From assembly GCF_947495315.1 (NCBI RefSeq), contig NZ_CANLYD010000011.1, forward strand, positions 62,001-126,000: DNA of 64,000 bases. The letters are read 5' to 3'. The translations under genes and the position numbers were made by a program. The number at the start of each line of letters is the position of its first letter. Position 1 is the first letter of the stretch. Positions 56,561 to 64,000 of this stretch are shown one piece after another. The stretch is from an uncultured Aquimarina sp. GTDB lineage: Bacteria > Bacteroidota > Bacteroidia > Flavobacteriales > Flavobacteriaceae. The notes under the pieces were generated by a model that ran no database searches, was not told where the DNA came from, and was given only the letters and a program-made list of their open reading frames with translations.

Positions 56561-59500
56561 TTGAGTTCATTACATTCCTTATATTTTAAATTTTTAAAAA
56601 GACTAGTTTGTTTAATCGTACTCTATGGAGGAGTGGTTTTTGGTCAGGAAAATGAAACAGTACGTGATTCTACCAGTACTACATATTCTCTAGGCGAGAT
56701 TTCACTTCCTGACCCTAATAGTATAGTAGCAAAATATGAGTACGATCCAATTACTAATCGTTATATTTATCGTGAAATGTTGGGATCGTTTAATGTTAAA
56801 TATCCCCTTTTTCTAACTCCTGAAGAATTTGAAGCCTTAGTAGAAGAAGAGCAGAGAAGAGATTATTTTAAGGAAAAAATAAGTGCTTTTAGTGGTAAAA
56901 CAGAAGGGAGCGAAGAGAAACGTAAAAATCTTCTTCCTATTTTCTATGTAAATTCTAGCTTTTTCGAAACTATTTTTGGTGGAAACGAAATAGAAATAAT
57001 CCCGCAAGGATCTGTAGAAATGGATTTAGGGATTTTATATACTAAACAAGATAACCCAGCTTTCTCTCCTAGGAACCGAAGTAATTTTACGTTTGATTTT
57101 GATCAAAGGATAAGTTTGAGTTTATTAGGGAAAGTTGGTAAAAGGCTTCAGATAACAGCCAATTATGATACCGAGTCTACATTTGATTTCCAGAATCAGA
57201 TAAAATTAGAGTATACACCGACTGAAGATGATATCATAAGAAGTATAGAAATTGGTAATGTTACAATGCCAATAAATAATTCTTTAATTCAGGGGTCACA
57301 AAGTCTTTTTGGTGCAAAATTAGGATTGCAGTTTGGTAGAACTAGCGTTACCGCAGTGTATTCTGAACAACGATCAGAAACAAGATCTGTAAATGTAGAA
57401 GGAGGAGGAACCGTTGAAGATTTTGAAATTGATGCTTGGCAATACGATGATAATAGACACTATTTTTTATCTCATTTTTTTAGAGATACTTATGATACTG
57501 CCCTTACAAATTACCCTTTTATAAACAACAATATACAGATTACACGTATTGAGGTTTGGGTAACTAACAGAGCTACTAGTGCACAGACACTAACGGACGC
57601 TAGAAATATTGTAGCGCTGCAAGATCTTGGTGAATCTCCAATTGCAGGAAATTTTACAATACCTACTTCCTTATTTAATCGACCGGCAGGTTCTTTTCCT
57701 GATAACGGTAATAATGATTTAGATCCTTCCGCTATTGGCGGTACTGGTTCAATTTCTAATGCTGTGCGTCAGATATCTACTGTTCAACAAAGTTTTACTG
57801 GAGCTATTGCAGGTTTTAGAGAAGGAGAGGATTATGCGGTTTTAGAAAATGCCCGACAATTAAATCAAAATGAATATACACTAAATACGCAATTAGGGTA
57901 TATATCTTTAAATCAAAAGCTGAATAATGATGAAGTTTTAGCAGTGGCTTTTCAATATACCGAAGGTGGTGATGTGTTTCAGGTTGGAGAATTTGCAAAT
58001 GATGGTGTAGATGCTACTATAGGAGATAATTCTGATGGAGATGTTCAATCAGGATCTAGTAATAGCTTAGTGGTAAAAATGCTTAAAAGTCCAATATTTA
58101 GAGTTGATCTTCCAATATGGGATTTGATGATGAAAAACATCTATAGTACAGGAGCTTTTAGATTAGATTCCCAAGATTTTAGATTAAATATAGTATATGC
58201 AAATCCTTCTCCTGTTAATTATATTACTCAGGCAGAGGGTTCTACTACGCCATTGCCAGATGATGTAGAACAAACCAGATTGCTAACAGTTTTCAATATG
58301 GATCGATTAAACCCTAATAATGATCCAGTACAGGGAGCAGATGGCGCTGGAGATGGTTTTTTTGATTACGTTCCAGGATTGACAATCGATCCAGAAAATG
58401 GAAGGATTATTTTTACAACTGTAGAGCCTTTTGGGCAGCATCTTTTTAATAAGTTGGACAATGATGGGATTACAAACCCTGATGGTTATAACGACCCGTT
58501 AACTTATAATGACAATCAAAGTAGGTATGTTTTTAGAGAACTGTATACAGAAACCAAAATAATTGCAGAACAGCAAGGAGCGGATAATAAATATTTTCAG
58601 TTAAAAGGACGATACAAGTCTTCTGGACAGGATGGAATTCCGTTAGGAGCTTTTAATGTGCCCCAAGGATCGGTAACGGTTACTGCGGGTGGGAGAACTT
58701 TACAAGAAGGTGTAGATTATACGGTGAACTATCAATTGGGAAGGGTTAATATTTTGGATGAAGCTTTATTGTCATCAAATACGCCTATTCAGGTTTCGAC
58801 AGAGAATAATGCTGTATTTGGTCAACAGACTAAACGGTTTACAGGAATAAACGTTGAGCATAAGTTTAATGATGATTTCATTATAGGTGGTACCTACTTA
58901 AATCTTAACGAAAGACCAATAACACAAAAATCTAGTTATAATTTTGAACCTATCAACAATACGTTGCTAGGTTTTAATCTTAACTATTCCACAGAGGTGC
59001 CATTCCTTACTAGAATGGTAAACAAATTACCTAATATTGATACAGATGTTCCTTCTAATGTTTCGATTAGAGCAGAAGGTGCATATCTTATCGCGGGAGC
59101 GCCAAAAGGCGCAGATTTTGGAGGAGAGGTGACTACCTATATTGATGATTTTGAGGGCGCGCAGACGCAAATTGATGTAAGTTCTGCTTTATCCTGGGAA
59201 CTCTCTAGTGTGCCTATTGGTTTTGACCCTCGTAGTAATGATGAGGTTCGTCCTGGTATTGAATCCGGATTCAGAAGAGCAGATTTGTCTTGGTATACGG
59301 TAGATCCAATATTTTATAGTAATAGTAGACCTAGTGGTGTCACTGATGAAGATGTGGAGTTTAATGCATCAAGGAGAGTTTTTATTGATGAGATTTTCCC
59401 TGATACAGATAGGCCGCCCGGTCAGACACTATCTCTGTTTCCTTTGGATTTGCATTATAGGCCTTCTGAACGGGGACCTTATAATTATAACCCTGGATAT

Positions 59501-62500
59501 GATCCAAATGGTGATGTACCTGAGCCTCAACCCGAAAATAATTTCGGTGGAATAATGAGACAATTAACCTCTACTAATTTCGAACAATCTAATGTAGAGT
59601 TTATAGAGTTTTGGTTAATGGATCCTTTTTTTGATCCAGGAGGAGGAGAAAGTCCATTAACAGAAGCTACAGATGGAACCATAGTTTTTCATTTAGGAAA
59701 TATTAGTGAAGATGTATTAAAAGATGGTAGAAAGCAATATGAAAATGGACTTCCAGCTGATGGTTCTGATGAGGATATATTAGAAACTGAGTATGGTGAC
59801 GCAAGGGTTCCTGTGAACCAGTCCTTGATCTATGCCTTCGATACAGAAGGACAGGCAAGACTAAATCAGGATGTGGGTTATGACGGTTTGGATCGAGATG
59901 CAGAATTAGCTGATTTTTCTAATTTTGATAGTGAGGATCCCGCTAACGATGATTATACCTATTATCTTCAAGCTGAAGGAAATATAGTAGAGCGTTACAA
60001 GGATTATAATGGTACAGAGGGAAATTCTCCGACCAGCGTAGCTAATGATGATCGTGGTAATACCACTTTTCCTACTGCAGAGGATGTGAATCGTGATAAT
60101 ACTATGAACACGATTGATAGCTATTATGAATATGAAATTCCTATTTTCCCAAATATGGATGTTGGCGATGACCGGGGAACGGGATATATTACGGATGTAC
60201 GGGAGGATGTTAGAACTGTGCTTAATGGGCAAACTCACGGATATAGATGGGTTCGTTTTAAAGTTCCTATATATGAACCTACGGGCTTGCAAAATATAGG
60301 AGAAAATGATTTCAGATCTATCCGTTTTATGAGAATGGTGGTAACTGATTTTGATCAGCAAGCTATTTTAAGGTTTGCTACATTGGATTTAGTAAGAGGA
60401 GATTATAGAAGATATGTGCAAGCAGGTAATACAACAAATGATCCAACCAGTGGATTGAATATTAATGGTGATGAAGTGATTGTTACATCTGTCAGTAGTG
60501 AAGAGACACCCAACTATGTAACTCCTCCAGGAGTGCAAAGAGAAGAACTGATTAACAATAATACAACAATCAGAGAAGATGAAAGGTCACTAGCTTTAAC
60601 CGTTAATGATCTTGAAACTAATGATTCACGAGGTGTGTATAAAAGTTTTAATGTTGATATGCGTCAATATGAAAACCTTGAAATGTTCTTACATGCAGAA
60701 AACCTTCCTGGGCAATCAACATTAGTAGATGATGAATTGGTTGCTTTTATAAGAATGGGGAACGATTTTACAAATAATTTTTATCAGATAGAACTGCCAT
60801 TAAAAGTCTCTGATCTAAATAGTAGGAATCCTGATGAAGTTTGGCCAGAGCCTAATAGACTAAACCTTCCTTTAGAATTTCTTCAAGAAGTAAAAGCTAC
60901 CGTAATAGGGGATGCTTCTTTGAATAATTCAGAGCTTAACTTTTTTGACGGACCTAACAACCTAAGAGTTGGTATGAAGGGTAATCCTAATTTTGGGGAT
61001 GTGCAGATTATGATGGTTGGGATCAAGAATATTAGTAGTTCAAATGAATCTGGTACGGTTTGGTTTAATGAGATGCGTTTGAGTGATCTTAAAAATCAGG
61101 GCGGTTGGGCTGCTGTTGGAAGTATGGATGCTAATATTGCCGATTTTGCTACAGTAAGTGCTTCTGGGAGAATAAGTACTATAGGTTTTGGTGGAATAGA
61201 ACAAGGACCAAATGAGCGTAGTATTGAGGATACTAAACAATACGATCTTACTACAAATGTGAATTTGGGACAACTATTACCTAAGAAATGGGGACTACAG
61301 GTTCCATTTAATTATACCAGAGGAGAGGAGTTAATCACGCCGCAGTATGACCCGGAGTTTTTGGATATTGAATTGCAAGATAGATTAGATCGTGAAACGG
61401 ACGCTGATGAAAAAGATAGAATTCTAAAGCAGTCAACTGATTATACGAAACGACAAAGTTTTAATGTTATAGGACTCCGGAAAGATAGGACAGGAGATAG
61501 TAAGCCAATGCCATATGATGTAGAAAACTTTGCTTTTTCAGGTACCTATAATCAAACGGATCATAGAGATTTTGAAATAGAGAAATCTTTGGATCAGAGT
61601 GTGCGTTTAGGAGGGACTTATGATTTTAGTTTTCAACCTAAAGAAGTTGAGCCTTTCAAAAAAGTAAAGCTTTTAGGAAAAAGCAAATACTTTGATCTAA
61701 TAAAAGACTTTAATTTCAATCTGTTACCTACAAGTATTTCTGTAAATTCTAATATTACAAGACAATTTAATGAGCAGGTTTTTAGGGATATTACATTAGG
61801 ACCAGAAGACCTAAGGTTACCTTCACTTACACAACGTAATTTCTTGTTTGATTGGCAATATGGTATTAATTATAATTTAACGAAGTCTCTTAATTTTAGT
61901 TTTAACTCTGCTAATAATCGGATTGTTAAGAATTTTATTGATGACGATGGTTCTGTAGATAATTCTATAGGAATTTGGAGTGGTCTATTTGATGTGGGAG
62001 ATCCTAACTTTCATAGCCAACAATTACAGGTAAACTATGAAATTCCTTTTAACAAGATTCCTTTGTTTAAATTTATGAGAGCAACGTATTCGTACTCGGC
62101 TGATTTTCAGTGGACCAAAGGAAGTGAAGCATTAAAAAACCTGGAAGGAATACCTGATTTAGGAAATACCATTCAGAATGCAAATGTGCATACTGTTAAT
62201 GGTTCATTGGATATGAGTACTCTATATAAGTATGTAGGTTTGACTAAGAAAAAACCAGGAAGAAATAGAGCTAAGAAAAAGAAAACAGCGAAAGAGGGGG
62301 AAGGAAAAGAGGCATCCAAACCAGCTTTGGCCGATGCTAAAAAGAAGAGAACTAAAAAGAAATCCAGTAAACTTACAGTTGGTGATAAAGCATTAAATAC
62401 AGTGATAGGTTTGGTTACCGCTGTAAAGAAAGTAAATATTAATTACCAACAAGATAATGGGATTTTCTTGCCAGGATACTTACGAGAACCAGGATTTGTG

Positions 62501-63736
62501 GGGACATTAAAACCTACCGTCGGTTTTACCTTTGGTAGTCAGTCAGAAATAAGAGATTTAGCAGCAAGAAATGGATGGCTAACCTTGTACGATGAATTTA
62601 ATCAACAGTATAGAGAAGTAGAAGGAAGACAACTTAATATACAGGCTTCTGTAGATTTACTAAGAGATCTTAAAATTGATGTTAGTGCTAATAGAAATTA
62701 TTCCGAAACGTATACAGAGAATTATATTGTAGATGTAAATAATGATTTAGAATATCAATCATTAACACCGAATACCTTTGGTAATTATACAATATCTACC
62801 TTATTGATTAAAACAGCATTTAAGAAAAGTGATGAGTTTAACTCTGAAACTTTTGATCAGTTTAGAGAAAATAGATTGGTGATTGCAAGACGTTTGGCAT
62901 CAGAAAGAGGTGTTACGGAGGATTCAGATGGTGATGGATTTCCTAATGGATATGGAAGGACAAATCAAGCAGTACTCTTACCGGCTTTTCTTGCTGCGTA
63001 TACAGGTGCGGATGCAGAAAGTGTTCAGAAAGGAGCTTTTAGAGATACTCCGCTCCCAAATTGGGATATTAAATATACAGGTTTAATGAATTTGAAATGG
63101 TTCAAGAAACGATTTAAAAGGTTTTCCATGGCCCATGGATACCGTGCGAATTATACCATCAATCAATTTAGAGCAAATCTTGAGTATAATCCAAATAATC
63201 CAGATGAATTAGATCAGGGAGATAATTTCAAAAACCCTGAATTATATGCCAACATAAATCTTACAGAGCAATTTAGTCCATTGATACGATTGGATATGGA
63301 GATGAAGAATTCAATTAAGATTCTGGCAGAATGGAAAAAAGATAGAGCATTGTCGTTAAGTTTTGATAATAATTTACTTACAGAAATTCAAGGAAATGAA
63401 TATATCATAGGTCTTGGATATAGACTTCAGGATTTGACATTTGTGACCAGAATTGCCGGTAAAAAGACCACTTTAAAGAGTGATCTTAATTTTAGAGCGG
63501 ATTTATCACTTCGTCAAAATGAAACCATTATAAGGTATCTGGATATTGATAATACTCAAGTTACTGCAGGACAAGATATTTATGGGATTAAGTTTACTAC
63601 AGATTATGCCTTAAGTAAAAATTTAACTGCATTACTGTTTTATGATCATACATTTTCTAAATATTCGATCTCCACAGCTTTCCCACAGACTACAATTCGT
63701 GGTGGTTTCACGCTAAGATATAATTTCGGAAATTAA
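56561..63736 (+). CDS. sprA: Type IX secretion outer-membrane translocon SprA
   Basis: A 2391-residue outer-membrane protein, the very large barrel through which T9SS cargo passes. The start is a TTG at 56561, with no ATG in the signal-peptide region (KRLVCLIVLYGGVVFGQ). Typical segments are NFTFDFDQRISLSLLGKVGK, FGGEVTTYIDDFEGAQTQID and WFNEMRLSDLKNQGGWA, with aromatic-ended strands to the C-terminal TTIRGGFTLRYNFGN. A basic insertion (KKKPGRNRAKKKKTAK) lies at about residue 1900. The gene shares the ruvA promoter and precedes gcvH. It would export the LRR/Ig protein encoded at 10000-12546. Confidence 0.95.
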   Translation: MSSLHSLYFKFLKRLVCLIVLYGGVVFGQENETVRDSTSTTYSLGEISLPDPNSIVAKYEYDPITNRYIYREMLGSFNVKYPLFLTPEEFEALVEEEQRRDYFKEKISAFSGKTEGSEEKRKNLLPIFYVNSSFFETIFGGNEIEIIPQGSVEMDLGILYTKQDNPAFSPRNRSNFTFDFDQRISLSLLGKVGKRLQITANYDTESTFDFQNQIKLEYTPTEDDIIRSIEIGNVTMPINNSLIQGSQSLFGAKLGLQFGRTSVTAVYSEQRSETRSVNVEGGGTVEDFEIDAWQYDDNRHYFLSHFFRDTYDTALTNYPFINNNIQITRIEVWVTNRATSAQTLTDARNIVALQDLGESPIAGNFTIPTSLFNRPAGSFPDNGNNDLDPSAIGGTGSISNAVRQISTVQQSFTGAIAGFREGEDYAVLENARQLNQNEYTLNTQLGYISLNQKLNNDEVLAVAFQYTEGGDVFQVGEFANDGVDATIGDNSDGDVQSGSSNSLVVKMLKSPIFRVDLPIWDLMMKNIYSTGAFRLDSQDFRLNIVYANPSPVNYITQAEGSTTPLPDDVEQTRLLTVFNMDRLNPNNDPVQGADGAGDGFFDYVPGLTIDPENGRIIFTTVEPFGQHLFNKLDNDGITNPDGYNDPLTYNDNQSRYVFRELYTETKIIAEQQGADNKYFQLKGRYKSSGQDGIPLGAFNVPQGSVTVTAGGRTLQEGVDYTVNYQLGRVNILDEALLSSNTPIQVSTENNAVFGQQTKRFTGINVEHKFNDDFIIGGTYLNLNERPITQKSSYNFEPINNTLLGFNLNYSTEVPFLTRMVNKLPNIDTDVPSNVSIRAEGAYLIAGAPKGADFGGEVTTYIDDFEGAQTQIDVSSALSWELSSVPIGFDPRSNDEVRPGIESGFRRADLSWYTVDPIFYSNSRPSGVTDEDVEFNASRRVFIDEIFPDTDRPPGQTLSLFPLDLHYRPSERGPYNYNPGYDPNGDVPEPQPENNFGGIMRQLTSTNFEQSNVEFIEFWLMDPFFDPGGGESPLTEATDGTIVFHLGNISEDVLKDGRKQYENGLPADGSDEDILETEYGDARVPVNQSLIYAFDTEGQARLNQDVGYDGLDRDAELADFSNFDSEDPANDDYTYYLQAEGNIVERYKDYNGTEGNSPTSVANDDRGNTTFPTAEDVNRDNTMNTIDSYYEYEIPIFPNMDVGDDRGTGYITDVREDVRTVLNGQTHGYRWVRFKVPIYEPTGLQNIGENDFRSIRFMRMVVTDFDQQAILRFATLDLVRGDYRRYVQAGNTTNDPTSGLNINGDEVIVTSVSSEETPNYVTPPGVQREELINNNTTIREDERSLALTVNDLETNDSRGVYKSFNVDMRQYENLEMFLHAENLPGQSTLVDDELVAFIRMGNDFTNNFYQIELPLKVSDLNSRNPDEVWPEPNRLNLPLEFLQEVKATVIGDASLNNSELNFFDGPNNLRVGMKGNPNFGDVQIMMVGIKNISSSNESGTVWFNEMRLSDLKNQGGWAAVGSMDANIADFATVSASGRISTIGFGGIEQGPNERSIEDTKQYDLTTNVNLGQLLPKKWGLQVPFNYTRGEELITPQYDPEFLDIELQDRLDRETDADEKDRILKQSTDYTKRQSFNVIGLRKDRTGDSKPMPYDVENFAFSGTYNQTDHRDFEIEKSLDQSVRLGGTYDFSFQPKEVEPFKKVKLLGKSKYFDLIKDFNFNLLPTSISVNSNITRQFNEQVFRDITLGPEDLRLPSLTQRNFLFDWQYGINYNLTKSLNFSFNSANNRIVKNFIDDDGSVDNSIGIWSGLFDVGDPNFHSQQLQVNYEIPFNKIPLFKFMRATYSYSADFQWTKGSEALKNLEGIPDLGNTIQNANVHTVNGSLDMSTLYKYVGLTKKKPGRNRAKKKKTAKEGEGKEASKPALADAKKKRTKKKSSKLTVGDKALNTVIGLVTAVKKVNINYQQDNGIFLPGYLREPGFVGTLKPTVGFTFGSQSEIRDLAARNGWLTLYDEFNQQYREVEGRQLNIQASVDLLRDLKIDVSANRNYSETYTENYIVDVNNDLEYQSLTPNTFGNYTISTLLIKTAFKKSDEFNSETFDQFRENRLVIARRLASERGVTEDSDGDGFPNGYGRTNQAVLLPAFLAAYTGADAESVQKGAFRDTPLPNWDIKYTGLMNLKWFKKRFKRFSMAHGYRANYTINQFRANLEYNPNNPDELDQGDNFKNPELYANINLTEQFSPLIRLDMEMKNSIKILAEWKKDRALSLSFDNNLLTEIQGNEYIIGLGYRLQDLTFVTRIAGKKTTLKSDLNFRADLSLRQNETIIRYLDIDNTQVTAGQDIYGIKFTTDYALSKNLTALLFYDHTFSKYSISTAFPQTTIRGGFTLRYNFGN

Positions 63737-63901
63737 TAATCTTTCTGTAAGGGATACTAGTAGTAATTTTGATAGGGGTTTTATAAGTGAAACTAGTCAA
63801 TAATTAATTTTTAATAATTTTTGATATAGTTTTTCCAAAATCTGATAAAATAGATTTATTTTCGTCTTCTAAATAATAACAATTTATAAATACTTTTTCG
63901 G

Positions 63902-64000
63902 ATGAATATTCCTTCAGATTTAAAATACACAAAGGACCACGAGTGGATCAAAATTGACGGAGACTTAGCAACAGTGGGAATCACTGATTTTGCGCAAAGT
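63902..64000 (+). CDS. gcvH: Glycine cleavage system H protein, N-terminal part (gene cut by window edge)
   Basis: The ATG at 63902 opens a frame of 33 codons to the window end: [20 protein letters not shown] then [13 protein letters not shown]. This is the standard H-protein start ([16 protein letters not shown]). The protein carries the lipoyl arm for the glycine decarboxylase complex; the lipoyl lysine is beyond the edge. The ruvA-sprA-gcvH order is common in Flavobacteriaceae. The gap 63737-63901 has no clear terminator or promoter. Confidence 0.93.
   Translation, partial: MNIPSDLKYTKDHEWIKIDGDLATVGITDFAQS

Noticed and set aside
59906-60361. Minus-strand 151-codon frame opposite sprA
   Set aside because: Ile/Ser-rich shadow of the Asp/Asn-rich SprA frame; codons unlike the genes around it.
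1-64000. Insertion sequences, integrases, prophage or defence genes
   Set aside because: None found on either strand; gene content and order are those of a flavobacterial core chromosome.

Overview
The window comes from an AT-rich member of the Bacteroidota, almost certainly a marine-type Flavobacteriaceae. The genus cannot be fixed from sequence alone, although Aquimarina-like relatives are plausible. The evidence is the type IX secretion translocon gene sprA next to ruvA and gcvH, a protein with a T9SS C-terminal sorting domain, DUF5686 and DUF5916 proteins, an alternative complex III/aa3 oxidase operon, near absence of Shine-Dalgarno sequences, and promoters of the Bacteroidota type (TTTG, 17-24 bp, TAnnTTTG). 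No mobile element, prophage or CRISPR array was found; most of the window is chromosomal core.

Layout. 1-5650 (minus strand): a cut-off DUF5686 gene, then frr and pyrH (translation and UMP synthesis), then tsf, rpsB, rpsI and rplM, with an inverted repeat between rpsB and tsf and a structured leader before rpsB. 5925-13305: envelope and secreted proteins (DUF5916 outer membrane protein, serine hydrolase lipoprotein, LRR/Ig T9SS cargo, lipocalin-like lipoprotein). 13399-24338: terC, polA, a membrane metallophosphoesterase, a thioredoxin-fold protein without active-site cysteines, a polysaccharide deacetylase, a large DUF2723 glycosyltransferase, tRNA-Gln and a tandem UspA. 24510-29236: the rimP-nusA-infB operon with a terminator-like hairpin just before rimP. 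29251-29703: a SPOR protein.

29827-41783: one respiratory operon, actABCDEF-coxB-coxA, encoding a quinol:cytochrome c oxidoreductase (alternative complex III) and its partner cytochrome c oxidase, closed by a strong terminator. 41876-45347: an accessory three-gene set of secreted proteins or lipoproteins that I cannot assign. 45490-49342: ruvB, a cytochrome P450, a minimal MscS channel and queG. 49552-53229: a sodium:solute symporter plus lipoprotein trehalase, a trehalose-use pair. 53533-64000: malic enzyme, ruvA, sprA and the start of gcvH.

The points most worth a second look are the rimP leader hairpin in a nusA-containing operon, the structured rpsB leader, a possible small RNA between tsf and pyrH, the cysteine-less thioredoxin, the helix-hairpin-helix tail on ActC, and the unassigned lipoprotein cassette. 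I found no clear new multi-gene system; the cassette at 41876-45347 is the best candidate and is weak.
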